Positions 26,230-35,715 of a stretch of DNA of 39,803 nucleotides are shown piece by piece. Within the stretch, counting starts at the first letter, position 1. Each line of letters starts with the position of its first letter. The position numbers and the translations under genes are program-made. The stretch comes from Gammaproteobacteria bacterium (GTDB lineage Bacteria; Pseudomonadota; Gammaproteobacteria; Steroidobacterales; Woeseiaceae): the NCBI GenBank assembly GCA_030429005.1, contig JAUIDP010000026.1, forward strand, positions 1 through 39,803. Reading direction: 5' to 3'. The notes beneath the pieces were generated by a model. That model searched no databases. It was not told where the DNA came from and saw only the letters and a list, made by a program, of their open reading frames with translations.

Positions 26230-26601
26230 ATGTCTTATCCCGTCGATAGCTTCCATGCTGCGGCATCGGTTCTGGTCGGTCACGGCCATATAAAACAACG
26301 ACTTATGAGAGCCTTCGAGGACTACCTCGACGCTATCGACGAAGATGAAGTGCCCGAATCGAGACGCGGGGCATTCATCGAGGTACAAAAAGCCATGCAC
26401 CGGGTGGCGCCGCTGAACGGTGAGGGTTCGGTCTGCGCCTCGGTGCGCAAGATGTCACCGGTCGAAGCCGGTGACTGTGCGATCACTATCCTGTCGATCT
26501 ACCGGGACATGCTTCGCGAAGTCGACGACGACGCGCCGCGGCTGCGTGTCGCCAACGATGTGCATACCAAGATACCGCCGTTTCTTTTGAAGTCGGTCTG
26601 A
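26230..26601 (+). CDS. conserved-looking small protein of unknown function
   Basis: I do not recognise this 123-residue soluble protein. It is acidic and mostly helical in appearance, with EDYLDAIDEDEVPESRRGAF at residues 31-50 and one Cys in EGSVCASVRKMSPVEAG followed by another at DCAITILSIYRDML. It has no signal peptide or membrane helix. The ATG has a GGAG ribosome site five bases upstream. It has its own good promoter and a long structured leader, so it is likely well expressed. It is followed by murI after 143 bases. Confidence 0.75.
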   Translation: MSYPVDSFHAAASVLVGHGHIKQRLMRAFEDYLDAIDEDEVPESRRGAFIEVQKAMHRVAPLNGEGSVCASVRKMSPVEAGDCAITILSIYRDMLREVDDDAPRLRVANDVHTKIPPFLLKSV

Positions 26602-26744
26602 TACCGAGTCACCCGGGTCTGCCCGGCGCTCGGGCGCTTCGCCGGGGTCCCGCAGTCGACCCTGGTGGTCGCCGGGTGCTCCGGTGACCATTTGCAGCCC
26701 GCAAATTCTTCCACTCGGCTCTTGGGCTTGGGCACAATAGCGGC

Positions 26745-27572
26745 ATGAATACAACGGCAAACAGGCGACTCCCTATTGGCGTCTTCGACTCCGGTGTCGG
26801 CGGACTGACGGTGCTCAAGGCGCTGCGCGAGGCGTTGCCGGGCGAAGACCTTATCTACCTGGGCGACACGGCACGGCTGCCGTATGGCACCAAGAGCCCG
26901 GCGTCAATATCACGCTACGCCAGCCAGGCGACCCGGCTGCTGCAGCAGCGCGATATCAAGCTGCTGGTTGTCGCCTGCAATACAGCGTCAGCCGTCGCCC
27001 TGGACGTGTTGCGCGAGCAGATGCAGCCGCTGCCGGTCATCGGTGTGGTCGAGCCGGGCGCGAGTGCCGCCGTTGCCGCCCGGCCTGCTGGCCGTCACCT
27101 CGTGCTGGCGACCGAAGCGACCGTGCGACTTGGCGCCTATCGGCGCGCGATCGAGTTGCTCGACCCGGCAGCCAGGGTCAACGAACTGGCCTGCGAGATG
27201 CTGGTCTCGCTGGCGGAGGAGGGCTGGCACGACGGAGCGATCGCCGAAGCCATCGTCGCGCGCTATGTCGACGAACTCGGGGCTGTCGCCGAAGCGGCAG
27301 ACAGCGTCATTCTCGGTTGCACCCATTTTCCGCTGCTGCGCGCGCCGATCGCTGCGGCGTTCGCGGATTCGGTGTCCGTGGTCGATTCGGCGAGCACGAC
27401 GGCTACCGTGGCGCATGACCTGCTCGATTCACTCGATCTTGCGGCGGATCGCGGCCACCCGGGCTCGGTGCGGTTGCTGGCGACCGACGGTGCGGGGCGT
27501 TTTGCACGGGTCGGGGGCTGGTTCCTCGGCGCGGATCTGGCGGCAAACGACGTCGAGCTTGTCGACCTGTGA
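26745..27572 (+). CDS. murI: glutamate racemase
   Basis: MurI makes D-glutamate for peptidoglycan. The 275-residue protein shows IGVFDSGVGGLTVL at residues 11-24 and YLGDTARLPYGTKS near 38-51. The two catalytic cysteines are Cys78 (VACNTASA) and Cys192 (LGCTHFPLL). All key residues are present and the length is normal. The upstream 143 bases contain GC-rich hairpin sequence but no promoter I can call with confidence. The lipoprotein gene follows 36 bases later. Confidence 0.96.
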   Translation: MNTTANRRLPIGVFDSGVGGLTVLKALREALPGEDLIYLGDTARLPYGTKSPASISRYASQATRLLQQRDIKLLVVACNTASAVALDVLREQMQPLPVIGVVEPGASAAVAARPAGRHLVLATEATVRLGAYRRAIELLDPAARVNELACEMLVSLAEEGWHDGAIAEAIVARYVDELGAVAEAADSVILGCTHFPLLRAPIAAAFADSVSVVDSASTTATVAHDLLDSLDLAADRGHPGSVRLLATDGAGRFARVGGWFLGADLAANDVELVDL

Positions 27573-27608
27573 GATAATCCCGGACCGTTTTTCCCGGGGG
27601 TAGACACC

Positions 27609-29279
27609 GTGCTTCAAAAAATCCCGTTCCGCGCCATGCTGGCGTGCCTGACTGCCTTTGTCCTGGTTTCCTGCAGCAGCAAGGCGCCGCCGGACGTCGA
27701 AGTCGCCGCGCTCGAAACCGTCGAGCCGCGCCCTGAAATTTACGCCGACTTCACGCTGACCGCCGACCTGAGTTACTACACGGACGAGCAGCGCGAAATG
27801 ATCGGCCTGCTGATCGACGCATCGCAGATCATGGAAGACCTGTTCTGGCGGCAGGCCTACGGCGACGACTACGAGTCATGGCTGGCGTCCATCGGTATCG
27901 AAAAAGCGCGGCTGTTTGCCGACCAGAACTACGGACCATGGGATCGGCTGGATTCTTTCAAGCCATTCATCGACGGCGTCGGTGTGCGGCCGCCAGGGGC
28001 AAATTTTTATCCGCACGACATGACCCGTGAAGAGTTTGATGCGGCGTACCTGCCGGGCAAGACGGGCCAGTACTCCCTGATTCGACGCAATGCGGCAGGT
28101 GAACTCACGCTCATTCCATACCATATCGCGTATGCCGATGAACTGAACGCAGCCGCGGCATTGCTGCACGAGGCCGCCGATCTTGCCGAAAGCACCGAGT
28201 TTGCCAACTACCTGAAACTGCGGGCGGCGGCGCTGATCAGTGACGAATACCAGATGAGCGACATGTACTGGATGGACGTCAAGGACAATGAGATCGACGT
28301 CGTGATCGGACCGATTGAGACGTACGAGGACCAGCTGTTCGGTTATCGTGCCGCCTACGAGTCCTATGTGCTGTTGAAGGACCTGGAGTGGAGTGCGCAA
28401 CTGGCGCGCTTCGCCGAGTTCCTGCCGGAACTGCAGGAGGGCCTGCCAGTGCCGGAAGCCTACAAGCAGGAGTATCCGGGTACGGACTCCGACCTGAATG
28501 CCTATGACGTGGTGTATTACGCAGGTGACAGCAATGCCGGCGCGAAGACTATCGCCATCAACCTGCCGAATGACGAGGAGGTGCAGCTTGCCAAGGGTAC
28601 GCGGCGCCTGCAGCTGAAAAACGCCATGCAGGCCAAGTTCGAGAAGATCCTCGTGCCGATTGCTGATGTGCTGATCGACGATGCACAGCGCAAGCACGTC
28701 TCCTTCGACGCGTTTTTTGCCAATACGATGTTTCACGAAGTGGCGCACGGCCTTGGCGTAAAGAACACGATCAATGGCAAAGGCACCGTTCGCGAAGCGT
28801 TGCGCGAGCTGGCGTCGAGCATGGAAGAGGGCAAGGCCGACATCCTGGGCCTGTACATGATTACCGCATTGCACGATGCCGGGGAGATGGGCGACGTCGT
28901 TCTCGAGGACTACTATGTCACGTTCATGGCCGGCATATTCCGCTCGATCCGCTTCGGCGCCAGCGATGCACACGGGCGCGCCAACATGGTGCGTTTCAAT
29001 TACTTCCTCGACAACAACGCATTTGTTCGCGATGCAGAAACCGGCAAGTACAGCGTGGACTTCGTGCGCATGCGTGAAGCGATCGCAGGTCTTTCGAACA
29101 AGCTGCTCGTCCTGCAGGGCGACGGCGACTATGCAGGCGCACAGGCACTGGTCGACACCAGTGGCGTCATCGGCCCGGATCTGCAGACGGATCTCAATCG
29201 TCTGACCGAGGCCAGCATTCCGGTGGACATCACGTTCAACCAGGGCCGGGCTGAACTCGGACTGGAGCAGGTGCAATGA
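27609..29279 (+). CDS. lipoprotein zinc metallopeptidase, dipeptidyl-peptidase III (M49)-like
   Basis: A lipoprotein signal peptide ends in the lipobox LVSC (Cys22), so the 556-residue protein is membrane-attached in the envelope. HEVAHGLG places a zinc HExxH at residues 376-380, and EEGKAD at 406-411 supplies the likely third ligand, an arrangement like the bacterial DPP III-related family. True M49 enzymes have a longer HEXXGH motif, so substrate and exact family remain uncertain. The GTG start (27609) has a GGGGGT-type ribosome site. It overlaps the following DUF885 gene by four bases (ATGA), suggesting joint expression in peptide breakdown. Confidence 0.85.
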   Translation: MLQKIPFRAMLACLTAFVLVSCSSKAPPDVEVAALETVEPRPEIYADFTLTADLSYYTDEQREMIGLLIDASQIMEDLFWRQAYGDDYESWLASIGIEKARLFADQNYGPWDRLDSFKPFIDGVGVRPPGANFYPHDMTREEFDAAYLPGKTGQYSLIRRNAAGELTLIPYHIAYADELNAAAALLHEAADLAESTEFANYLKLRAAALISDEYQMSDMYWMDVKDNEIDVVIGPIETYEDQLFGYRAAYESYVLLKDLEWSAQLARFAEFLPELQEGLPVPEAYKQEYPGTDSDLNAYDVVYYAGDSNAGAKTIAINLPNDEEVQLAKGTRRLQLKNAMQAKFEKILVPIADVLIDDAQRKHVSFDAFFANTMFHEVAHGLGVKNTINGKGTVREALRELASSMEEGKADILGLYMITALHDAGEMGDVVLEDYYVTFMAGIFRSIRFGASDAHGRANMVRFNYFLDNNAFVRDAETGKYSVDFVRMREAIAGLSNKLLVLQGDGDYAGAQALVDTSGVIGPDLQTDLNRLTEASIPVDITFNQGRAELGLEQVQ

Positions 29280-30991
29280 AGCAATGGCTCTTGCTGGCAG
29301 TCGTGAGCTGCACACTGTTCGGGTGCGGCAAGTCAAAAGCTCCCGAGCCCGTTGCCGAACGGCCGGCGTGGGCGGAGTTCGCGGCTACGACGGTAGCGGA
29401 GTATTACAGTAACTACCCGGAAAGTGCGGTCAGCGATGGCCTGCATGAGTACGACGGTCAGATGGAAGACAAGAGCAAAGCGGGACAGGCAGCAACAGCG
29501 GCCTGGCTGGACCGGACCATCGCCGCGGCTGCGGCTTACGACGATCTCGCCGGGATCGAGGCCCTGGAGCGGGACTACCTGCTGACGGCGTTGCGCGGCC
29601 GGTTGTTCTGGTTGCGCGATTCCGGCTACAGCTCGAAAAACCCGCTGAGTTACATCCGCTTCGGGGTCAGCGTCTACGTTGACAGGGAGTACGCTCCGCC
29701 GGAGGAACGTATCCAGGCGTACACGACGTATATTGCACAGGTACCGGCCGCGCTGCAGACGATGCGCGACAACCTCGAACCACCTCTGCCGTCACCCTTC
29801 CTGACGATCAGCCACGGCATCCTGTCGGGATTCGCTGACTACCTGGAGAATACTGTGCCGGGACTGTTCGCCGACGTGGCCGACGAGCAGCTGCAGCGCC
29901 GCTTCGCCGCGGCGAACAACGATGCAATTGACGCTGTCCGCGAGGCAGCGATCTGGCTGGATGGGCTCAAGACGACCGGCACCGATGCGTACGCGCTCGG
30001 CGAAGAGAAGTTCCTGAAGATGCTGAAAGATACGCAGGGCGTGGAGATCACGCTGGCGGAACTCAAGGCGGCTGGTGAACTCGACCTGCAGCGCAACCTC
30101 GACGCGCTGTACGCAGCCTGCGCGGAGTTCGCGGCGGGCGAGAGTACCGAGGACTGCGTGTTGAAAATGCAGAATCGCAAGCCACCGGAGGGCGCCGTTG
30201 CCGGCGCGACGCGACAGTTGCCGGCGCTGAAGCAGTTCCTGGTGGAAAACGACATCGTCTCGATACCGAGCGATGAGGAAGCGCTGGTTGACGAGGCGCC
30301 GCCGCACCGGCGTTTCAACTCCGCTTACATCAGCATTCCCGGTCCGTTCGAGTCCGGTCTGCCGTCGGTATACTACATTGCACCACCCGACCCGACCTGG
30401 AGCGAGGCAGACCAGCTTGCCTACATACCCGGCGAGACCGACCTCCTGGCGATCTCGGTACACGAAGTTTGGCCGGGTCATTTCCTGCAGTACCTGCACT
30501 CGAACCGCGCCGGCAATAATGTGGGCCGGCATTTCGGCACGTACACGTTCAGTGAAGGCTGGGCGCACTACACCGAGCAGATGATGGTCGACGCCGGCCT
30601 CGGTGACGGCGACCCGGAAGTGCGAATCGGCCAGATCATGAACGCGCTGTTACGTAATGTTCGCTACCTTTCGGCTATCGGCCTGCATGCCGAGGGCATG
30701 TCTGTCGAGCAAAGCCAGCAGATGTTCCTGGAAAAAGCCTACAAGGACTTTGGTAATGCGCAGCAACAGGCCTATCGGGGTACCTACGACCCCGGTTACC
30801 TCAACTACACGCTGGGCAAGCTCATGATCAACAAGCTGCGCGACGACTGGACTGCCGGCCGCGGCGGCGAAGAAGCCTGGGGCCGGTTTCACGATGAATT
30901 CCTGAGCTACGGCCAGCCACCGATCCCGTTACTTCGCGACTATATGCTCGGCGAGGACTACGACGGCGACAAGGCGTTGTTGCCGCAGTAG
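29276..30991 (+). CDS. DUF885 family lipoprotein, predicted metallopeptidase
   Basis: The signal peptide ends at the lipobox LFGC (Cys17), anchoring the 571-residue protein to a membrane. The DUF885 signature HEVWPGHFLQ starts at His396. Further conserved-looking segments are SEGWAHYTEQMM near residue 426 and GYLNYTLGKLMI near 505. The HExxxGH arrangement and distal Glu suggest a zinc peptidase, though the family is still largely uncharacterised. The start overlaps the upstream M49-like gene as ATGA. Together they look like a two-gene peptide-degrading module. A hairpin follows the stop. Confidence 0.9.
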   Translation: MKQWLLLAVVSCTLFGCGKSKAPEPVAERPAWAEFAATTVAEYYSNYPESAVSDGLHEYDGQMEDKSKAGQAATAAWLDRTIAAAAAYDDLAGIEALERDYLLTALRGRLFWLRDSGYSSKNPLSYIRFGVSVYVDREYAPPEERIQAYTTYIAQVPAALQTMRDNLEPPLPSPFLTISHGILSGFADYLENTVPGLFADVADEQLQRRFAAANNDAIDAVREAAIWLDGLKTTGTDAYALGEEKFLKMLKDTQGVEITLAELKAAGELDLQRNLDALYAACAEFAAGESTEDCVLKMQNRKPPEGAVAGATRQLPALKQFLVENDIVSIPSDEEALVDEAPPHRRFNSAYISIPGPFESGLPSVYYIAPPDPTWSEADQLAYIPGETDLLAISVHEVWPGHFLQYLHSNRAGNNVGRHFGTYTFSEGWAHYTEQMMVDAGLGDGDPEVRIGQIMNALLRNVRYLSAIGLHAEGMSVEQSQQMFLEKAYKDFGNAQQQAYRGTYDPGYLNYTLGKLMINKLRDDWTAGRGGEEAWGRFHDEFLSYGQPPIPLLRDYMLGEDYDGDKALLPQ

Positions 30992-30996
30992 TTCAC

Positions 30997-31019
30997 CGCT
31001 AGCCGCTTAGCGGCTAGCG
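30997..31019. terminator. perfect hairpin between convergent DUF885 and folE genes
   Basis: CGCTAGCCGC (30997-31006) pairs perfectly with GCGGCTAGCG (31010-31019) around TTA. It lies six bases after the DUF885 stop and contains the folE stop. There is no T tract on either side, so it may block RNA decay or act with Rho rather than as an intrinsic terminator. Confidence 0.5.
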
Positions 31020-31613
31020 CCTCGCGTCGATCATGCGCAGGAATTCAGCGCGGGTGCGTGCGTCCTTGCGAAAGCTGCCGACCATCTGGCTGGTGACCAT
31101 CGACACGTCGGACTTGTGCACGCCGCGCGTCGTCATGCACTGGTGTACCGCTTCGATGACCACGCCGACGCCTTTCGGGTGCAGGACGTCTTCGATGCAG
31201 TTGGCAATTTGCGCCGTCATTTTTTCCTGCACCTGGAAGCGTCGTGCAAATGCTTCGACCACCCGGGCGAGTTTGCTGATGCCGACAACCTTGTTTCTCG
31301 GCAGGTAGCCAACGTGGGCCTTACCGATAATCGGCGCCATGTGGTGTTCGCAGTGCGACTCGAACTCGATGTCCCGCAGCACGATCATTTCGTCGTAGCC
31401 TTCCACTTCCTGGAAAGTGCGCTGCAGGAACTGCACCGGATTGTCCTTGTAGCCGCTGAACCAGTCTTCGTAGGCGCTGGCAACGCGCTTGGGTGTGTCC
31501 AGCAGACCTTCGCGGCGCGGATCCTCGCCCGCCCACAACAGTAGCGTCTCGATCGCTTCCTCGGCTTTCTTGCGGCTGGGCCGGCGCGGTTTGCGTGTCG
31601 CTTGTTTGCTCAT
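31014..31613 (-). CDS. folE: GTP cyclohydrolase I
   Basis: FolE converts GTP to dihydroneopterin triphosphate, the first step of folate synthesis. The 199-residue protein has the zinc ligands in [10 protein letters not shown] (Cys88, His91) and HQCMTTRGV (Cys159), with [19 protein letters not shown] between them. A basic N-terminus precedes the conserved core. I chose ATG 31613 (MSKQATRK), which overlaps the msrA stop by four bases. It is the last gene of the operon running from 34571. Coupling with msrA has no obvious functional reason. Confidence 0.96.
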   Translation of the reverse strand: MSKQATRKPRRPSRKKAEEAIETLLLWAGEDPRREGLLDTPKRVASAYEDWFSGYKDNPVQFLQRTFQEVEGYDEMIVLRDIEFESHCEHHMAPIIGKAHVGYLPRNKVVGISKLARVVEAFARRFQVQEKMTAQIANCIEDVLHPKGVGVVIEAVHQCMTTRGVHKSDVSMVTSQMVGSFRKDARTRAEFLRMIDARR

Positions 31614-32182
31614 ATGGCGCAACTTACGCCGGTGCCGCCGATGCCACAATAGCCATCCGGATTCTTGGCAAGGTACTGCTGGTGGTAGTCTTCGGCATAG
31701 TAGAAGGTATCGAGCGGCGCAATTTCCGTCGTGATCGCACCGAAGCCTGCGCTGGCCAGTTGGCCGGAATAGGCGTCGCGCGATGCCCTGGCGCCTTCAA
31801 GTTGTGCGTCGTCCAGGGCATAGATCGCGGACCGGTATTGTGTGCCGATATCATTGCCCTGGCGCATGCCCTGCGTCGGGTCGTGACTCTCCCAGAACAC
31901 CTGCAGCAGATCTGCATAGCTGACCTCATCCGGATCGAACACAACAAGCACGACTTCTGCGTGGCCGGTACTGCCGGTGCAAACGGTCTTGTAGTCCGGA
32001 TTGGGCAATGTGCCGCCGGCATAGCCCGCGGCGGTGGAAAAGACACCGTCCATTTGCCAGAACTTGCGCTCGGCGCCCCAGAAACAGCCGAGGCCGAACA
32101 CCGCCTGTTGCAGTCCGTCCGGGAACGGCGGCCGCAACGGGTTGCCATTCACAAAGTGCGAATTCTCAATTTGCATGCTCAT
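31610..32182 (-). CDS. msrA: peptide methionine sulfoxide reductase MsrA
   Basis: MsrA reduces methionine-S-sulfoxide in proteins using thioredoxin. The active-site GCFWG holds Cys33. [14 protein letters not shown] and the C-terminal [14 protein letters not shown] with two recycling cysteines complete the 190-residue protein. No signal peptide is seen, so it is cytoplasmic and complements the periplasmic MsrPQ. The start lies two bases after the M23 peptidase stop and the end overlaps folE as ATGA. Confidence 0.96.
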   Translation of the reverse strand: MSMQIENSHFVNGNPLRPPFPDGLQQAVFGLGCFWGAERKFWQMDGVFSTAAGYAGGTLPNPDYKTVCTGSTGHAEVVLVVFDPDEVSYADLLQVFWESHDPTQGMRQGNDIGTQYRSAIYALDDAQLEGARASRDAYSGQLASAGFGAITTEIAPLDTFYYAEDYHQQYLAKNPDGYCGIGGTGVSCAI

Positions 32183-32184
32183 GT

Positions 32185-33018
32185 TCAGATTGCCTCGTAG
32201 CGCCCACCGCGACGCAGACGCGTGATGATACCGTCGGCGCCCTGGAAGCGCACCGGTATGGATTGCGTATTGCCACCTGTCGTGGCGCGGTACACGGCAA
32301 AATGCAGGTGCGGCATCGTTGTGTGCCCGGTATTGCCGGAATACCCGATCTTCTGCCCGCGCGATACGTAGTCACCGACGTCGACCAGTGCGCCGTCCTG
32401 TTGCAGATGGTAATACTCGCCAGTGGTCCCGTCGCTGTGCAGAATGACGATGAAGTTGGCGTATCGGCCGCAGCCGTCTTCCCAGCAACCGATGGAATGC
32501 GATTCCTCGACGCGTGCGACCACGCCGGCGCGCGCTGCGTGTACCGGGGTGCCGGTTTGCATATCGAAGTCGATGGCAAACTCCTCCAGCCCCGTGTGAC
32601 TGAAACGCGAGCCATAACCCTGCAAAACCCGGTACGAACGGCCGCTGCGATACGGCAACGCATACAGGTGATCGTCATCGTGCACGGCGTCCTTATCGCC
32701 GATCGACCACTCCAGGGAAAAGTCCACGTCGTCACGGCGGGCGACCATTTCGCCGGGCAACAGGATCGCGTTTTCCGACTGCCGGGCTGCGAGTGTCCGG
32801 GTCACCGACTTGCCACCACCGTTGTAGCCCGCATTGTTGTGAACTTTCAGCGTGTAGGTGATCGGGAAGTCGCCAAGGTTACGGGCACGCAGGCCGATTG
32901 CGCCGCCGGCCTCGACTACGTCCACGCACAGCCATTCGTTATTGCAATCGGCCCTGGCAGATCCTGCTGCGGCCAGTAACAGGAAGCTCGCGAGCAAGCT
33001 GATGGCGGCTGGCTTCAA
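32185..33018 (-). CDS. M23 family (LytM-like) peptidase, secreted
   Basis: A signal peptide (ending near ARA-DC, residue 23) leads to an N-terminal beta-rich domain and a C-terminal M23 domain. His141 and Asp150 in [10 protein letters not shown] and HLH (237-239) in MPHLHFAVY fit the zinc ligands of lysostaphin-like enzymes. Four Cys residues (25, 31, 178, 183) could form two disulfides. The 277-residue protein probably cuts peptidoglycan cross-links or regulates such enzymes. It overlaps the upstream TPR/TonB-C gene by four bases (ATGA), and msrA follows by two bases. Confidence 0.9.
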   Translation of the reverse strand: MKPAAISLLASFLLLAAAGSARADCNNEWLCVDVVEAGGAIGLRARNLGDFPITYTLKVHNNAGYNGGGKSVTRTLAARQSENAILLPGEMVARRDDVDFSLEWSIGDKDAVHDDDHLYALPYRSGRSYRVLQGYGSRFSHTGLEEFAIDFDMQTGTPVHAARAGVVARVEESHSIGCWEDGCGRYANFIVILHSDGTTGEYYHLQQDGALVDVGDYVSRGQKIGYSGNTGHTTMPHLHFAVYRATTGGNTQSIPVRFQGADGIITRLRRGGRYEAI

Positions 33019-34571
33019 GGTGCGCCCGTGCCGGAAGCGTTGCCCCTGGCTTCTTCCAGGTCCGCCTGGCTGTAGTAGAACGTGTGTACGATGACCTGGT
33101 CCTCGGTCGCAACCGGTTCGCCGTCCGCGTAGCGCGGGCGGTAAATCCGCCGGCGTAACTGACGCTGCACCCTGCGGTGCAGGCTGACAAACTCCCGAGG
33201 CTCGGCTTCAATGACACTCAGGTTCTCGGCCCGGCCTCGCTCGGAGACGTCGTAACTGATCGTGATGCTGCCTTTGGAGAGCGCATCGTCGTCGCTGGCC
33301 AGCTGTGTGGTGGACGGCGTATTGACGAATTGCGGAAACGGGTTTTCTCGCAGCGTTACCCATTGCTCCATATTCTCACGGCGATAGGCAAGTTTTTCAT
33401 CACCGTCAGACAGGTCCTCCCAGGTCGCGTGGTAGACGTTGTGCGCCTGTTGCGCGTTGTCGAGGAAGTTGTAGTAATCACCCAGGGCCAAGCTCGTATC
33501 CGCAATCATTGTCCAGCTCGCGTTCGGGTCCTCGCTGGCAATACGCAGCGCTCTCTTGAAGTGTGTCTCACCGGTCGCCAGGGTGCCGATCGAATTCGAG
33601 GTCCCCGAGAGATCGATATAAAAATACGACTGGCCCAGCTTGGTCAGCGGCTCGACCAGTGCCATATCGTCCTTGCCGAGGCTGGTCTCGAGGATGCGGA
33701 TCGCGCGGCGCAACGTGGTGCGCTGATCGTTGATAAAGCCCGCGCGGTGCTGCCACTCGGCCCTGCGCATCAGTGCCGGCACCATGGCCAGTGCGTTGTC
33801 CGCATAGGCGCGTTCGTTCAGCGCGTAAATCCGGTCCTGGATGTGCTTGGCTTCGTCGATATTGCCGACACGCAGCTGCGATTCGGACATCGACTCGAGG
33901 ATGCTGATCTGGTCGAGATTGTGCGGCCCGGCGTTGACATGCGTGACATGCACCGCACGTGTAAACGACTGGATGGCCTTGTCAGGCCGTCCCGCCTCGA
34001 GTTGCGCTGCACCCAGGCCACGCAGCGGGTTGACCAGCTGCTCGTCCAGCTGGTCTTCGTTGTTTTCAATGATCTCGATCGCTGACTCGAAATTTTGCTG
34101 GGCTGCATCGAACTGCTCGGTTCGGTGCTGGACGATCGCCAGGTTTGTCAACGCCTTGGCAAAGTCTGTCGAGTTCGGGCCCTGTACGGAGATGGCCAGT
34201 TCGACCACGCGTTTTGCAACGGAGTCCGCTTCGTCATAGACACCCTCCTGCATCAGGCCGATGTAGCGTTCGTACTGGTAAACCAGCTCGTCCGCCTCCG
34301 TCGCAAACGTCGGCCCTGTCACGGGCGCTGAGTCGTCGACGGTAACATCCGCTGCGTCGTCTTCCCCGGGGTCGTCTGCAACCGGCACGACCTGGTCCAG
34401 TTGCGGGGCGGGCGGCCCTTGTTCCACGGCTTCCTCTTCCATGGTGTCCTCAACCATGGCGTCTTCCTGTTGCAGGGTGGCCGGTTCCGGAGGCAGCGAA
34501 TCCTGCGTCTCTTCCTGCGCGCTCAGGCTTGCCGCCACAAGCGTCAACGCAAATAGGGGAGCTTTTTTCAT
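33015..34571 (-). CDS. secreted TPR-like protein with TonB C-terminal-like domain
   Basis: The signal peptide (MKKAPLFALTLVAASLSAQ) is followed by an acidic Glu/Pro-rich stretch to residue 85. Helical tetratricopeptide-like repeats fill about residues 90-340, with patterns such as DFAKALTNLAIVQHRTEQFDAA. The last 90 residues resemble a TonB C-terminal fold (VSERGRAENLSVIEAEP, IYRPRYADGEPVATEDQ). I chose ATG 34571 because the upstream 22 codons precede the signal peptide; the result is 518 residues. The combination suggests a periplasmic scaffold, but function is unknown. It heads an overlapping operon with an M23 peptidase, msrA and folE. Confidence 0.8.
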   Translation of the reverse strand: MKKAPLFALTLVAASLSAQEETQDSLPPEPATLQQEDAMVEDTMEEEAVEQGPPAPQLDQVVPVADDPGEDDAADVTVDDSAPVTGPTFATEADELVYQYERYIGLMQEGVYDEADSVAKRVVELAISVQGPNSTDFAKALTNLAIVQHRTEQFDAAQQNFESAIEIIENNEDQLDEQLVNPLRGLGAAQLEAGRPDKAIQSFTRAVHVTHVNAGPHNLDQISILESMSESQLRVGNIDEAKHIQDRIYALNERAYADNALAMVPALMRRAEWQHRAGFINDQRTTLRRAIRILETSLGKDDMALVEPLTKLGQSYFYIDLSGTSNSIGTLATGETHFKRALRIASEDPNASWTMIADTSLALGDYYNFLDNAQQAHNVYHATWEDLSDGDEKLAYRRENMEQWVTLRENPFPQFVNTPSTTQLASDDDALSKGSITISYDVSERGRAENLSVIEAEPREFVSLHRRVQRQLRRRIYRPRYADGEPVATEDQVIVHTFYYSQADLEEARGNASGTGAP

Positions 34572-34608
34572 CGTTATAGTCAGACTTGTATTCACACGGG
34601 AAGTTCGC

Positions 34609-34629
34609 GGCCGGGATTGCTGCCCGGCC
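34609..34629. other. GC-rich hairpin after the radical SAM gene
   Basis: GGCCGGG (34609-34615) pairs with CCCGGCC (34623-34629) around seven bases in the gap between the radical SAM stop and the TPR gene start. No T tract follows, so it is only a possible partial terminator. Confidence 0.35.
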
Positions 34630-34650
34630 AGCAACAACTATACCCGAATG

Positions 34651-35715
34651 CTACAAATTCAGATCGAGTTGCTGCCGCCCCGGCGGCAGGAAGCGGCTGC
34701 AATCCAGCGTGTGCTGGTAGCGTTCCGCACCGATGCCGTGGCGGCGGCAGGCTGCGCGAAAGCGACTGGCCAGCATGTCCGCGTAGGGCCCGCGTCCCCG
34801 CTGCCGGATGCCGAAACGATTGTCATAGTCGCGACCGCCGGAGGCCTGGCGAACGAGGCTCATGACGTGCGCAGCGCGCTCCGCAAAGTGTACGTCAAGC
34901 CATTGCTCGAACAGCGGCCGGACTTCATGCGGGAGCCGCAGAAAAATGTAGCTGGCGTGTGCTGCGCCCGCAGCCGCGACGGCTTCGACAATGCGCTCGA
35001 TTTCGGCATCGTTGATTGCGGGAATCACCGGCGCCACCAGCGCGCTGACCGGCACGCCGCTTTCGGCGAGCCGTTCGATAACCTTTAGCCGAGCCTCGGC
35101 CGCGGGTACGCGTGGTTCCATGATGCGCTTCAGGGACCTGTCCATGGTCGGCAGGCTGATGGCGACCGAGCAGAGATTGCGTTCCGCCAGCCACGCCAGA
35201 AGGTCCATGTCGCGCTCGATCAGTGTGCCTTTCGTAATCAGGTTGACCGGGTGTTCGTGCTTCCTGAACAACTGCAACAACTGTCGCGTGACGCCGGTCG
35301 TCCTCTCGGCTGGCTGGTAGGGGTCGGTGTTGGCGCCGATGGTTATCGGCTTGCACTCGTAGCCGGGCTTCTCCCAGGCGTCGAGCAGCCGCTCCGGTGC
35401 GTTCGGCTTGTAGAAGATGCGGGTTTCGAAGTCGATGCCGGGCGACAGGTCGAGGTAGCTGTGGCTGGGCCTCGCGTAGCAGTAGATGCAACCGTGCTCG
35501 CAGCCCTGGTAGGGGTTGATCGAACGGTCGAATGGCACATCCGGCGAATTGTTGTGGCTGATGATCTTGCCGGCACGCATCGCCGTCAGGACCGTCTCCG
35601 GCGGAGCCGACGGGCCTGCCGCCTCTGCAGAGCTCTCGACGCTGCGTACGGCATAGCGGCCGTCCAGCGCGGAAACCGCGCCGCGGCCTTTGTGGGGTTT
35701 CAGGGCATCGGGCAT
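34651..35715 (-). CDS. PA0069-family radical SAM protein, SplB-like
   Basis: The 354-residue protein has the radical SAM cluster motif CxxxCxxC in CEHGCIYCYARPSHSYLD (Cys72, Cys76, Cys79), with ITIGANTDPYQPAE and LITKGTLIERD in the barrel. It resembles the spore photoproduct lyase-like family that includes Pseudomonas PA0069. A perfect LexA box covers its promoter, and PA0069 itself is known as a LexA-regulated gene, so a DNA-damage role is likely. The reaction is not established. The ATG follows the palindrome directly, with GAGG as ribosome site seven bases upstream. Confidence 0.92.
   Translation of the reverse strand: MPDALKPHKGRGAVSALDGRYAVRSVESSAEAAGPSAPPETVLTAMRAGKIISHNNSPDVPFDRSINPYQGCEHGCIYCYARPSHSYLDLSPGIDFETRIFYKPNAPERLLDAWEKPGYECKPITIGANTDPYQPAERTTGVTRQLLQLFRKHEHPVNLITKGTLIERDMDLLAWLAERNLCSVAISLPTMDRSLKRIMEPRVPAAEARLKVIERLAESGVPVSALVAPVIPAINDAEIERIVEAVAAAGAAHASYIFLRLPHEVRPLFEQWLDVHFAERAAHVMSLVRQASGGRDYDNRFGIRQRGRGPYADMLASRFRAACRRHGIGAERYQHTLDCSRFLPPGRQQLDLNL

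Noticed and set aside
26602-26744. GC-rich repeats before murI as a terminator or promoter
   Set aside because: Several short hairpins can be drawn, but none has a T tract and no convincing -35/-10 pair is seen.
27876-29336. Minus-strand open frame opposite the M49-like lipoprotein
   Set aside because: The plus-strand protein has a lipobox, zinc motif and overlap with its neighbour; the antisense frame shows none of these.
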